A stretch of 64,000 nt of DNA from Chlorops oryzae (taxonomy: Eukaryota; Arthropoda; Insecta; Diptera; Chloropidae). The translations under genes and the position numbers were made by a program. The DNA is taken from contig CM035806.1 in NCBI GenBank assembly GCA_020466095.1, positions 18,410,224 through 18,474,223 on the forward strand, given 5' to 3'. The notes under the pieces were generated by a model. It worked only from the letters and a program-made list of their open reading frames with translations. It was not told the origin of the DNA and ran no database searches. Numbering within the stretch: the stretch's first letter is position 1; each line of letters begins with the position of its first letter. Positions 44,690-56,679 of the stretch are shown piece by piece.

Positions 44690-45060
44690 TAAATTTTCTT
44701 TACTAAACACTTTGGCTTACTTTCGCTCCTTCAAGGCATACGCTAATTACAAGTAATCGAAATCACAGGGTTGCATTTGAAACGGTAGCATGAATTCATT
44801 TTACTTCACAATATTAATGAGCATGGTCATTCCTTGGCCGAAGTAAATCGTAAGCAGCTGTGCCGCAATGAACTGCAATTCATAGTGCACTTTTTACAAT
44901 GAAAATTATACATATGTACATATGAATATCTTTCATTAAGTTTGAGTCGGCAAGTCATCGGAAACTCACCTCTGATTTCCTTTCTTCAAAAGAATGAGCT
45001 CTTCCTTCGCTTTTACTTTAATCAGCGTAGAGCCTCTAACAGTATTCCCTGGATATAGGC
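44690..45060. repeat. Interspersed repeat, inverted partner at 59860
   Basis: GGCTTACTTTCGCTCCTT, ATTACAAGTAATC, CACAGGGTTGCATTT, GTCATCG and CTGATTTCCTTTCTTCAAA occur in the same order as in the reverse complement of 59860-60060. It is non-coding and its ends are unclear. Confidence 0.6.
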
Positions 45061-46871
45061 CCCTAATATGGTTTCATTCTTTTCTATTTTAAAGCCAATC
45101 TTGAATCAAGCGGAAAATATTTCTTGGCATACCTATGATGCATCTACCAATTTCAATTGATAATTCTACCAATGTGGCATCACTGCTGGCAACTGTTATT
45201 GAAAATTTGTTATTTTCTGTTCAGTCGAATTCGGGCAGGCATTCGTATGGTTTACTCATAAGCGCTTAAAATTAGCGCGCTGCAAATTAGCATAGAAAAT
45301 TCATAATCGTAAATCAGAATGGTTAAGAATAATTTATGAATATTTTTGACGAAAAAAAAAAAAAAAAAAAAATTTGAAAAAATAGAAAATAAAAAAACCA
45401 AAAAATTCTCAGCGTGTGCAATCACCACACCTTCAGTTATCATTCGCAGTTTGGTTTTTTTTTTTTTTTTGTTTTTGAATGGACGGATCTGCTTTCATTG
45501 CAATTCAAAAAGTGATAAAGTGGGAGATAGATAGAAAGAGTGGTTCGTGAGCGAATGAAAGAGAGTAAGAAGGGGAAGAATCGGAAGAACAACAAGAAGA
45601 AGAAGAAGAAGAAGAAGAGGAGGAGCTCTACTGAGTGTGCGTTCTGTGTTAAGGAAACAGCTGTGTTTAATGTTGGTGAGTCGTTTCATCTGCATAAGAA
45701 TTTATTTTCGTTTTATCAGAATTAACTTTGACATGTAAATTGTGTGAATGCGCATAAATTGGATTTTGTTATTTTCATTTTCATTGGAATTGAAATGGAA
45801 TCTTATTTGAGTTATTTTCGCTGTTCGTTTTTTAAATTGATTTATTTATTTATTTATTTTATTTAAGAAAAGTTTTTTGTTGGTGCTGCGAATGATCTTG
45901 GTGGAGCGGAATTTTTGCCGCTTGGCTAAATGGGCGCTGTTATCTTAAATATATTCTAAACTCGCGTGAGATTTTATACTTACAATGAAAGACGAAATAA
46001 AATGCAAAAATAAATGCATGAATGAGTGAAATGCATAAATGAGTGTTATGTTTATTTATTTATTTAATTTTTTGTTTATTTATTTTATTGTTATTATTAT
46101 TTTAATTATTATTAGTATCTATTATTATTATTTTTATTTTATTATTATTATTACTAATTTTATTTATTTATTATTGTGATTATAATTAGTATTTATTTTA
46201 TTTGTCATAATCAAGGCTCGGATTTTGTTGCTTTTTATAAATTTAAAGCATACTTTGTGGTGCAAAAATATTTCTTACCAACATTTTGCGAATAAGTTTA
46301 GCGAAGTTGAACTTCAAACCGCCTTTCTAACTTCAAAAAAAAATTGATATTGAAGTTAAAAATCGATTTGAATCTTAACTTTATGTGAGTTGAACAAAAG
46401 TTTTACTCCATTTATAAAATAAATTATAAAATTTTATAATAATTTATAAAAGCAACAAAATCCGGGCTTTTATTTATTTTCTTTTTAGTACATATCATTC
46501 GTTCATTAATTTATTCAATCACGAAGTTTTGTATCCGAAAAGTGCCTTCCACAAAATGCACATATTTTTTTAGAAATATTTTTTACGAAAGTAATCAAAT
46601 CGTTTAATTAACCCTATATTGCATACAAAGCCATATAGGGTTTCTGACAACAACAACAAAAAAAAATTATTTGTTGATGGAAAACGATTTTTAATTATTT
46701 TTTAAGCCTTAATCAAACAATTTAGTGCGGGGAAAATTTGTTTGCACCTTTTTTGATGTATCATGCAGTAAATTGCTAATAAGCGAACAAAATTTTTCCC
46801 ATTTATTCAATGTTTCATGCAGAAAAATGTTAATAAAACCATTGAACACAAAAAAAAAAAAAAAATTATTA
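45061..46871. other. Intergenic, simple repeats, no gene seen
   Basis: A (GAA)n run lies at 45592-45621 and (ATT)-rich DNA at 46050-46200. At 46611 a small CCCTATAT...ATATAGGG hairpin follows TTAA. The segment TATTCAATGTTTCATGCAGAAAA at 46806 recurs at 49585, on the far side of the nested transposon stack. Confidence 0.45.
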
Positions 46872-47101
46872 CAGTCGAATCTGGATATAGTGAATTAATT
46901 TTTGCACATCCTCTTGATTGTATCAAGATTGTTCGTATTAGCGAGATTGAATGTTTTGTTCATTATTTACAGGCCCGTAGAGAGAAATTCGGGGCCCGGA
47001 GGATTTTTTCGGGGGCCCCTCACAAAAATGTACGACCAAATAAAAAAAAAGTCCCATGCCAATTGTGGGAAAATCTCCCTTTTCTATCCCCCTCTCTTAA
47101 G

Positions 47102-48661
47102 TAGTGATGTAACGAAAATTCGCATTCGCGAATATTCGCATGTTTTTTTCACATTCGCATTCGCATTCGCAAAATGTTGCGAATATTTTGCGAATATATA
47201 ATTAGCAGAAAATTGACCAAAAATGTAAACTTTAATCGATTTTTTAAATTTAAATTTAAATGCCAATATTTTAGCATTTAAAGAATTTTTTATGTGCTAC
47301 CGTTACACAGATATTGCACTTAAAATCTGCTCTCTCACACACACTTGCATTTTCAATTTTGCCGATCCCTGAATTAAACGCATTTGGAATGCCTTTAAGT
47401 TCCTTCACATAAATTTGCATACAAGAACGACCGTCTGAGGGCTGCTAAACGAAAAAACGACAATAACATTGCGTATTGCGCAGGGGCGTTATGTTTGCAC
47501 GAAATCGTCGGATTAGTTTTGTTGTTGTCATGTGACTGTTTTTTTTAACACTTTGAAATTTAACATCGAAATGTGTAATTTCTTTTACTTATGAATGAAT
47601 TATTTTTTTTCCAAAGTTGGTGCGCTATATAAATAAACAAGTAAGGGTGTTATAGTCAGGCGAGCCTGACAAAAGAATACCCGACACAGACACTTATGTT
47701 CGAATAATTTTTAATATCAGGAGTTGTTTAAGGCCATTAGGGGCCCAATATACAGACTTTTGTTTAATTTCTTTATAAAAACCGCCCATTTGCCACGCCC
47801 AATTTTTCAATTTTTTTGGGATTCTAATCGGACCCCTATATATACGCTTAAATTCTAAGTTTCATTGAAATATTTCAATAAAGTCCGCTTTTGAGGCATT
47901 TTTGGGATTTTTGTGACAGACCCTAGTACTAGAGGTACCCTTAATAATGGTTCTATCGAAAAAATTTTTGGGAAGGACGATACTGGCTATCAAGGAAGCA
48001 TACGTGCCAACTTTCGTTCAAGTCCCATTTGTATTTCGGGTGTAGGAGACAATTTTCGAAAAACGCCCTTATGCCACGCCCACTTTTCAAATTTTTTGAA
48101 ATCATATTACTTGCGTTTAAACATGTTCAAATACCAAGTTTCATCAAAATATCTTGAAAAACTCAGGTTTTAGAGCAGTTTTTGTGATTTTCATAACAGA
48201 CCCTAGTACTGGAGGTACCCCTAAAAATGGTCCGATCGGGTCCATTCTCGAACTTGTTCTTACTCATGTCCCCGTGAGCACGCATACCAAATTTTGTCAA
48301 GATAGCTCAACTCCTTCGATAAGATAACTGTATACAGACAGACAGACAGACGGACAGACAGACGGACAGACAGACGGACGGACATGTCTAAATCGAATCT
48401 CCTGGTGACGCTGATCATTTCTATATACATTTTGTATGGTCTATCTCGACTGGTTATGGGTGTTACACACAACCCAACAAACGCAATATACCCTCGACAC
48501 AGAGTGTGTCGGGTATAATGAATTGATTTGGTGATGTGTGCCAAATTTGAGATATAGATTCAAAAACTGAATATTCGCATTCGCATTCGCATTCGCGAAT
48601 ATGAGTAGGCATTCGCATTCGCATTCGCGAATGCTATAATTTGACATTCGTTACATCACTA
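47102..48661. mobile_element. hAT-like MITE with ATTCGCATTCGCGAAT arrays, split
   Basis: The ends TAGTGATGTAACGAA and TTCGTTACATCACTA are inverted. The 8-bp duplication CTCTTAAG is exact (47094-47101, 48662-48669). CATTCGCATTCGCGAATA words fill the left 100 bp and, inverted, the right 90 bp. The mini-me copy at 47635-48518 is inserted within it. Confidence 0.88.
47635..48518 (+). mobile_element. mini-me/DINE-1-like element, near full length
   Basis: It runs from AAACAAGTAAGGGTGTTATA through GAGCCTGAC and a body with GCCACGCCCA words to a (GACA/GACG)n tract (48336-48383), the GTGACGCTGATCATTTC core and a GTGTCGGGTATA end. The structure is that of mini-me/DINE-1 non-autonomous Helitron-type repeats. 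The 86- and 94-codon ORFs inside are not genes. Confidence 0.75.
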
Positions 48662-48755
48662 CTCTTAAGGCCTGATTATTTAGAAAAGTCCCTGTAACAA
48701 AAAAGCGTTCACTATTTCCAGCTCTTCATTATTTCAGGGATTCATTATCTACATA

Positions 48756-49086
48756 CACCTAAGTCTGTTTTTACACGGTAGATTGGTTCCAGAAGAAGCC
48801 GTGTAAAAAAAAACCGTGTAAAAAAAGACATTGATCTTTAAGCTAGTGTTCGCAAACTATCGATAGCACTATCGATGGTTTCAGACTTTTTTCTTTCATA
48901 AATACTTTTTTGTGATATGAACATACTTCGCAAAAATTAAATTTGACAAAAAAAATTTAAGTACATAAAATTTCAAATCGTGCTAAATGGAATAAAATCG
49001 TGTAAAAAAATTAAAAATATTCAATTTTCAAACCGTGTTATATCAAAACCGTGTAAAAAAAGACCGTGTAAAAACAGACTTAGGTG
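48756..49086. mobile_element. TA-flanked MITE with CCGTGTAAAAA motifs
   Basis: The ends are CACCTAAGTCTGTTTTTACA and its exact inverse (24 bp in all), with TA on both sides. CCGTGTAAAAA words repeat in both subterminal regions. It is inserted in the right part of the Tigger-like copy at 46872. Confidence 0.88.
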
Positions 49087-49104
49087 TATATCTAAATTCT
49101 ACTG

Positions 49105-49581
49105 CCCAGCAGTTATTTGTAACCGATGGTAATGCAAAAAGGAATTCAAAAGGCCAGGCCGATAGCCTCGGAAGCTAGCGCCTCCTATTTTTTAAAGATT
49201 GCGTCTTAATTTATTAAGGCGCAATACACAAATAATAATAATAATAATAATAATTCAAAAAGCGTACTGTTTATGCATTACAGAATCGATTATTTTTAAC
49301 ACGGCGATGTCCTAGCGAATGTAATGCATGCCTATTTGCATTACCAGTTGTACGAAAAGTAATCGAAAATACTTGATTTTGTAATGCATTACCATTTGCA
49401 TTCTCAAGTAATGCTATAGAAGTACATATGTAACGCTTTGCTTTGGAAGTGAACATATTAGGCAACACATTACCTTTTCGATTACCTCTCCACGCAGATT
49501 TGTTCAATTTACTTTGCATTCCTATTTCATCGATGAAAAAATGCATTACTTTGGTAATGCACTTCCTAAATAACTGCTGGG
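49105..49581. mobile_element. CCCAGCAG-family MITE with GTAATGCATTAC motifs
   Basis: CCCAGCAGTTATTTG at the left is inverted at the right (AAATAACTGCTGGG). GTAATGCA/TGCATTAC words recur throughout, and an (AAT)n run lies at 49231-49254. It abuts the last base of the Tigger-like copy. Related by its ends to 7013-7420. Confidence 0.75.
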
Positions 49582-50190
49582 TGTATTCAATATTTCATGC
49601 AGAAAAGGGTTAATAAAGCCATTGAACTCAAAAAAAAAAAATGATATTACTCCAAATGACCGAATGACCGAATTATTTTCGTCCTTATGCTACCATGATT
49701 TATATTCGAGTTAAGCAATGCTCTTGTGACTTAAATATGACAATCCGTTCATCACTAATTGCATGAATTATCAGCATTAAAACACACAAATTTTTTGCCC
49801 CCGCGGAGATATGCGAACGCATCATAATCCATAATAAGAGTGCAATTCGGTGTCGCAAGTTCACAGTGTTCAGGCAGAGCTGCCAACGTGAGATGTCAAC
49901 ATGTAAAAAATTCAATAGTAATGGATCGTTTCAAGGATTCATCGGGTACCTATAGTAACTTCTTTAGGGCTATTTTTATTTTTTTATTTATTCCGAGCAG
50001 AGCAGCATTTTTTACACGGTGTCGATGGGTGAGCCTACAACTCGAAAGGGAGAGTTCCGTGGTTCAAATCCCACAGAAGGGCGCGAAATAAAAATTGAAA
50101 AATTAATTTGAAATTATAATACTATAAAAAAACTATCGATTTTTTTAAAGCATACGGCTATAAATAGCACTTAAAATACATGACTCTTGT
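49582..50190. other. Intergenic with a tRNA-like sequence
   Basis: Aside from the 49585 repeat of the 46806 segment and the tRNA-like element at 50018, no feature is recognised. Confidence 0.4.
50018..50083 (+). other. tRNA-like sequence, GTGTCGATGGGTGAGC family, copy 1
   Basis: GTGGTTCAAATCCCAC is a perfect box B T-arm. GGTGTCGATGGGTGAGCC stands at the box A position. It is homologous to 58876-58944. Probably a SINE head or tRNA relic. Confidence 0.5.
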
Positions 50191-50290
50191 ATGGCTTCCT
50201 TCGGCCGTCCATACATTACGTCAACATGTTTTTGACCATTTTAGACCCCCTTTCCCCCCTTATCATCAAGCGTCATCGCCCAGACCCATA
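50190..50290. repeat. Interspersed GTCCATACATTACGTCAA segment
   Basis: GTCCATACATTACGTCAA with TTTTTGACCATTTTAGACC and a C-rich tail; a weaker relative lies at 17425. I recognise it as a repeated type of sequence but not its class. Confidence 0.4.
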
Positions 50291-50301
50291 TGTTTAGGCT
50301 T

Positions 50302-50480
<179 letters not shown>

Positions 50481-50525
50481 TACCTTGTACATACAATATT
50501 ATTTCTGAGTTTTTTTTGTGGAATA

Positions 50526-50672
50526 CAGTATTTCCCGGATATAAGTTCTTCCCCGCTTATATGCACGCGAATTTTTTTAAATTTGCCTTAAATTCTCATT
50601 CAAGAAGTCTCGCTTATAAGCACTATTTTTCCTACATTTTGCACGGTGCTTACATCCGGGGAGTAGGTACTG
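50526..50672. mobile_element. Tigger-like MITE, CCCCGGATATAAG family, copy 1
   Basis: It starts CAGTATTTCCCGGATATAAG after TA and ends CTTACATCCGGGGAG to TACTG. CGCTTATA words repeat inside. Homologous, in inverted orientation, to 52606-52746. Confidence 0.75.
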
Positions 50673-51515
50673 CACCTATTATTTATTTCGAAACATAGTA
50701 ATTTCCATCAAATATTTCGTTAAAAATCAATGACATATAAAAGAAAATTAAAAAAAAACAAACTCCGCTAAATTTATTTTCATTTAAATTTTCACGCTAA
50801 AATTGCTTAAACTGAAATTTTGGCAACCCTTAGCCATAACTTGCCAACACAATTTGAACTTGAACCCGTTGAAAATAAAGCATTAAAAAAACAACAACAA
50901 CAACAACAACAACGTTGAACTCTTCGGATTGTAAAAATCCAAGCATAAGTCACAAAAGCAACAACAAAATTCAGAAAATTAAGAGGGAAATTAAAAAGAA
51001 AAAACCAAGAAAATAAAAGAAAGGCAAAATACAAAAAAAAAAAAAAAAAAGAACCAGTCCAACAAACTATGTATGATATTAAGGCAGCAGGCTTCTGGTC
51101 TGGCATAAAGACTGAAGGGGGCAAGAGCACGAGCAAAAGAAAAGCAAAATCTTTGAAGGCAAAAAATTAAACGAAAACGAAAAACAAAAAAAAAAAAAAA
51201 AAAACAAACATAAATGACCGTCACATCGAGTAACGTAATACGTACGAATACGAAATATATGCCATGGCATGCCATTCCCCTTCCTCTTTCTCGTTTGCAC
51301 GAACGGTCTTCGTCTTTCTAGCCCCCGCCCCCTTCTAGCACTCCTTGGGTCTTTCGCAATTCTCAGCTCTCAGTTCAATTCAAATTTAGCTCTTTTGCGA
51401 CCAATTGAGCGATATGGCTTTTATGCCCCTTATTTGTGCGTTTTTGGTTTTGTTTTTTCTTTGTTTGTTTTTGTCTTTTCTTTTTGTTCTCGCTCTCGTT
51501 GTTATTATTATTATT

Positions 51516-51546
<31 letters not shown>

Positions 51547-52605
51547 GTATTGCGCTTATAACTTTTTGCTTTTTAAATATTGCTTATTTCTGGAGTTGTT
51601 GTTGTGCAGTGGTTCTTGTTTTTGGTTCCCCCTTTTTGTTGTCTCTGGAATTGAATTTAATAAATCGGAATCGTTCACTCGCTTTTTCACTTACCGGTTC
51701 ACAAATGGGTATGTTGATGTATTTGCTGCTGCTGCTACTGCTGTTGTTGCTGTTGTTGCTGTTGTCTGTTTAACTGCCTCCTCGTCTTCTCTGCGTTTCG
51801 CCCGTGCGCATTCAGCCATGTACGGCTTAAACAAGCGAAATGACAACAACAACAGGAGCAGCAGCAGCAGCAACAAAAATAGCAACAACAACAATGGCAG
51901 CAAGCGTATCAAAAATTATAAGAAATAAATAAACGAAAACGAGAACAAAAAGAAGGAAAAGCTTAAAAGATTACAACAAAATAAAGGCAATTTATTTTGG
52001 CGTGCGAATGAGCGAACAGGTTTTTCTTCGTCGCCTTATTTTATGGATTTGCTGCATTGCCAATAAACACAACAGCTTTAGCAGCAGCAGCAGCAGCAAC
52101 AACAACAACAACAAACGATAGCAGTAGATGCAAAAACGCGACGAAATTGACAAGAAATGCAATCAAAGTTTTTCCGACTTCGATTAGTTTCTTTCTGTCT
52201 CTCTCTCTCTCTCTCTGTCTCAAAATCATAATCCCACTGCTGCTCCCTAGCTATTTTTATTTATGTATTTATTTATTTTTATTTTATTTATTATTTAATA
52301 AAAAAAAAATTCTTTCTAAAGCAGGGCAAGTAACAAAAAGTAAAACCAAAGCTTTAAACACAAGCATTGCGTACAGGCGTCTTCCGGTTAGGGCCAGTGT
52401 TGTCAAAAGTGAAGATTTTTTTTTCAAAATGAAGAATTTTTTCCCATATGGGTACATATATATTTTGATAAATAGTCGAAATTCCATTCAATTCCATAAA
52501 TGCTTTTGCATAAAAATAAATTTTTTTTCGATTTGTCCAAATTTTTAGGAAAGAAAGAAACTCTGGCAACACTGGTTAGAGCTGCGATCGAACACGGAAA
52601 CGTTA
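50673..52605. other. Region rich in CAA/CAG/TTG triplet runs
   Basis: CAA and A runs lie at 50880-51210, TTG runs at 51510-51546, CTG/TTG at 51725-51770, CAG/CAA at 51845-51900 and GCAGCAGCAA at 52079-52110. The 219-codon ORF (51269-51928) and those beside it encode Cys, Tyr, Ala, Asn and Ser homopolymers without any domain, so I do not call them. Such runs are common in fly 5' UTRs and introns of large genes. Confidence 0.45.
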
Positions 52606-52746
52606 CAGTATTCCCCGGATGTAAGCACCGTGCAAAATGCACGAAAAATAGTGCTTATAAGCGAGACTTCTTGAATGAGAATTTAAGGCAAATGACAGAA
52701 ATTCGCGTGCATATAAGAGGCGAATGCTTATATCCGGGGAATACTC
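52606..52746. mobile_element. Tigger-like MITE, CCCCGGATATAAG family, copy 2
   Basis: CAGTATTCCCCGGATGTAAG at the left is inverted at the right (CTTATATCCGGGGAATACT), TA-flanked. The final G is changed to C. Confidence 0.8.
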
Positions 52747-52844
52747 TATCGAAAAAAATCGATATTCCTTGGACTGTTGCCAGTTTAGGGTAATATCTCC
52801 AGTAAATTAAAAGACATTTATGATCTTTAGTGGAGTCATTGGGC

Positions 52845-53233
52845 TAGAGCCCGACCGAAGCTTCGTTCAGTTCAGTTTGCCGAACATTCGGCCTAAAAAT
52901 GACCTTCGGCAACACAAAAGGCCGATTATTTAGCCGAATATGATATTTTTCTAAAATACCGCCTATAGCGTCACACACACGATCGACAGTTCTAAAAAGT
53001 GTTTGAGTTTTCTTTTGGTTTGAGGAACATGGGTTCACTATGTAAATGGCCACATCATTCACATATTTTATTTTTCAATCGAAAGATTTATAACTACGTG
53101 AGCCAGTTATACATAAGTACAGCAAAAATCCCTATATGTTCAGTAGTAAAAAAACGATACCTTCGGTCTTCGGCCGTAAGTTTAAGCCAATTGTCGAACT
53201 TGGGCCAAAAATTTCACATTCGGTCGGACTCTA
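52845..53233. mobile_element. hAT-like MITE with GCCGAA motifs
   Basis: The ends TAGAGCCCGACCGAA and TTCGGTCGGACTCTA are inverted. The flanks CATTGGGC and CTTTGGGC form an 8-bp duplication with one mismatch. TTCGGC/GCCGAA words recur inside. Confidence 0.8.
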
Positions 53234-54873
53234 CTTTGGGCAGAAAAATGGGCAGCGGAATTTTAATGGGACCAAGTTTTTGCTTGTTTTTGTTTTGAGT
53301 CATTCAGGGGAATATTCTCCTAAAAAAAACTGGCAACAGTGATTCAGTGTACTCTCTCGTGGCGGACAATAGACCTACGGCGGGCCAAAAAGCGGGACGT
53401 CTGGCAACGCTGATACATTATGGGCGCAATGATTTTTTCCGAGTCAAAAAAAAAAAAAAAGAGACAAGACCTCAAAAAATATGTCGGACTGTCTTAGAAA
53501 ACAATGGCTCGAATGAGAAAAAAATGTTCGATACATACATATGTACCTATATCGGTACAAGCGACGATAATTTTTCGGTCTTATCACCATCGCGCACGGA
53601 CGCCCTGATTGTGTTTACGGCATCAAAATTGAGAATTTGTTTACTTTGTTTTTTTTTTTTTTTTCGTTTTGCTCCATGTTTTGTTGTTTGTTTATTTTGT
53701 TAAAGAATATTTATGATAATAACGCACGTGTTCCCATTGACTTGGCTTTGAGCCAATTTTCCGTGCTACCTCATTTGCTTGCTTTTTTGTTTTATTTTCT
53801 GTGTTTGCCGTATAGTGTGCTTGAAATTACTTTTTTATTTTTTTTTCATGCATTTTTTTTTATATTTTTTTAATTTTTTGCTATGAGCGGAATTTTGTAA
53901 TCGATCATGAATTATGATGAAAATGAAAAGAAATTTGGTAACGCGATAGTTGCAAGCAGGCCTGACAATTGCATGTGGCAAGGCTGACAATTTATCTGGC
54001 ACTTCCGAAGCCAGTCACACTCGCCAAAACTAGGAACAAGAAACGTATTGAAATTGGGTGCAAATGGAAAGGGTATTCGGGACATTGCCTGCGGCCTCCT
54101 AAGGGGAAGCTCGACAAAAAAAAAAAATCTTAAGAAATTGACTTCTATCATAGATACATACTTCCATCAATTCCATTTGATTTTCGTTTGTGTTTTGTGT
54201 TTTGTCTTTTTCTTTTGTTTTTCGCCTTTTACCATCGAATCGCTCTCTAAGGTAACTAGCCAAGCCAAACAAGTCCTCACAATTGACTACTACACTAGAT
54301 TTAATCTTGCACCACATCAACTTGATGTAATGATTCCCCGCCACGCCAAACCCTCCGTCGCCCTGCTGCAAGTCTGGTTTGCCATTTCGCAGTTACTGAT
54401 TTCTATGGTCAAATTACAGAATCTCGCAATTCACGTTCGGTTTATGGTTTCGGTTTCGGTTTTGGGGGGCTGCTGTCCCAGCTGCTGTCGATACTTTGTG
54501 CTCTGAAGTGTATTTATGGTTTCAAGTTGAGTTTAGTTGAGCTTTAAAGTTTTTGTTCCGAAATTTTCTTGTTTAATTCTTCTTCGTCTTCGTCTTCTGT
54601 TTCTTTTTCTTTTTGGTTTCTATTTATATTTTCTTTTTGGCTCTTTTCTCGTTTTTAGTTAGCTGTCAGTTTCAGCGCTTTTAATTCTTTGGCGTGTTTT
54701 GTTGTTGTTGCTCATTATGTTGCTGTAATTTTGTACTTTGTTCCTAAATTGGGTGGTCGTCCGTCCGTCCGCTCGTTTGTTCCCTCATGATGGGCAAAAT
54801 CGTGTAATTACATCGATAGAAAATTGGTAATGAATCGATTGATCAACGAAGCGGTACGAGCGAGCTGCAAATA
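53234..54873. other. Intergenic, no gene called
   Basis: A truncated pogo-type end (CAGTGTACTCTCTCGTGGCG) lies at 53345. The 152-codon ORF at 54048 has no recognised domain and passes through T-rich and FFF runs, so it is not called. 54220-54500 looks unique. Confidence 0.4.
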
Positions 54874-56163
54874 TTAGGTGTAGTAAAAAGAAATCCATTA
54901 TTTTTCCAATAGATGGCGTTATTTATCTGCATCTCGCGTTGTATAAGTCCGATCGTGTTCCGCTAGGAGGCATTAGAAAGATGACAGTTCCTACTAAAAA
55001 AGCTTTTTTGACACTTTTTTGATTGATTGATTCAGTTTTGTTTGAGAGCTTGTCAAAGATGGACATCAGCAAAGAGAAAATTCGCTACATTTTACAGTTT
55101 TTCTTCGATAAGGGAGAAAACGCAAACCAGGCGGCTGAAAAATGTGAATAGCGTTTGTGGACCTGATACTGTAACAGCCAATCATGCGCAATTTTGGTTT
55201 CGTCGATTCCGTTCCGGTAACTTCGATGTCAAGGATGCACCACGCACTGGAAGGCCAATTGTCGAAAATGTCGATAAAATCATGGAAATTTTCGAGTCCG
55301 ACCGTCATGTTAGCACTGTTTCGATTGCAAAAGAGCTAAAGATTGCACAAAAAAACCGTTTGGAACCATTTGAATAAGTCTGGATACACAAAGAAGCTCG
55401 ATGTATGGGTGCCACAAGAGTTAACGCAAAAAAACCTCACAGACCGAATTTCCATCTGCGAATCGCTGCTGAACCGCAACAAAATCGACCCATTTCTGAA
55501 GCGGTTGGTGACTGGTGATGAAAAGTGGGTCACTTACGACAACGTCAAGCGAAAACGGTCGTGGTCGAAACACGGTGAACCGGCGGAAACAGTGGCCAAG
55601 CCAGGATTGACGGCCAGAAAGGTTTTGCTGTGTGTTTGGTGGGATTGGCAGGGAATTATCTACTATGAGCTGCTCCCATACGGCAAAACTCATAACTCGG
55701 AACTCTACTGTCAACAATTGGACCGTCTGAAGGAAGCAATCGCCCATAAGCGGCCAGCTTTGGCCAATAGGAGAGGAATTGTGTTCCATCAGGACAACGC
55801 CAGGCCACACACATCGATAGTGACTCGCCAGAAGCTCCGGGAGTTTGGTTGGGAGGTTCTTCTGCATCCACCTTATAGTCCGCACCTGGCACCAAGTGAT
55901 TACCATCTGTTCCTGTCCATGGCAAACAATTTTGCTGGTGAAACATTCGCTTCAAGAGAGGCTTCTGAAATTCGACTGTCTCAATTTTTTGCTACTAGGA
56001 ACGAGGGCTTCTATGAGAGAGGCATAATGAAATTACCTTTAAAATGGCAACAAGTTATCGAACAAAACGGCGCATATTTGACCTAAATCGGGTCATTCTA
56101 ACTATCTTAAATAAAGCCCTCAATTTAATGCAAAAATAATGGATTTCTTTTTACTACACCTAA
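54874..56163 (+). mobile_element. mariner transposon (1,290 bp)
   Basis: Perfect 32-bp inverted ends starting TTAGGTGTAGTAAAAAGAAA, flanked by the TA duplication (54872-54873, 56164-56165). Length and a single transposase frame are standard for mariner. The perfect ends point to a recent insertion, though the transposase is frameshifted. The subfamily is not assigned. Confidence 0.95.
55059..56086 (+). pseudogene. mariner transposase, DD34D, two frameshifts
   Basis: The reading frame starts at ATG 55059 (MDISKEKIRYILQFFFDKGE, the first helix-turn-helix) and meets TAG at 55149. Similarity continues in another frame from about 55147 (FWFRRFRSGNFDVKDAPRTG). It shifts again in a run of seven A at 55349-55355 and then runs open to TAA at 56084-56086. 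The catalytic triad is intact: Asp in TGDEKW, Asp in HQDNARPH and Asp in LAPSDYH, with 34 residues between the last two. The WVPQEL linker and YSPHLAPSDYH are family hallmarks. Total length is close to the usual 345 aa. Only two single-base indels separate it from an open frame. Confidence 0.93.
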
Positions 56164-56165
56164 TA

Positions 56166-56679
56166 TAAAGCAGTAAATTATTTCGGTATAATGATTCTGA
56201 TTCTGGTTCTTCCAAGTTTCGAAAATGGGTGCGTTTTAATCTTCAAGATTACATACTTCCGGTTATGATTTCAGCTGAGAACATCGCTTGTTTTTCCCCC
56301 CAAACAAAACTTAAATAGCGATATTATTAAGATGTCTTTTTTTTAGTTTTTAAAATTTTTAAGTTTTTTTTAAAATATTTTTATTTAATTGAAATTTTTT
56401 TTTACAGTTTTTAAAAAGTAGTTAATTTTTTTAATTTTAAAATTATATTTTAAAGTTTTTAAATTTTTATTTTGTTTCTTTGTTTATTTAAAATTTTTTG
56501 ATTTTAAGTTTTTAAAGTTTTTATTTTATTTTATTTTTTTTATTTAAATTTATTAATTTTTAGTTTTTAACAAATATTTTTACTTTTTGAATTTTTTGAA
56601 ATTTATTTTTTAAAATTTTTAAATAAAACTCATTTAATAAAAAAAATTTTTTTTTTTATTTTATTTATACAAGTAGGTA
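56166..56679. other. AT-rich low-complexity DNA
   Basis: TTTTTAAA/AAATTTTT low-complexity sequence between the mariner and the next MITE. No gene. Confidence 0.5.

Larger units (their letters stand above)
46872..49104. mobile_element. Tigger-like MITE, copy 1, split by nested insertions
   Basis: It starts CAGTCGAATCTGGATATAGT after TA and ends AAATTCTACTG at 49104. It is homologous to the uninterrupted 350-bp copy at 56680-57029, whose right half is found here only after removing the inserts at 47102-48661 (plus one duplicated 8-mer) and 48756-49086. Confidence 0.8.

Noticed and set aside
51269..51928. 219-codon ORF with Cys, Tyr, Ala and Asn runs
   Set aside because: It is composed of triplet repeats read in one frame, with no domain and equally long ORFs in other frames.
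54048..54506. 152-codon ORF
   Set aside because: No recognisable domain, low-complexity Phe and Val runs, and no splice or promoter support.
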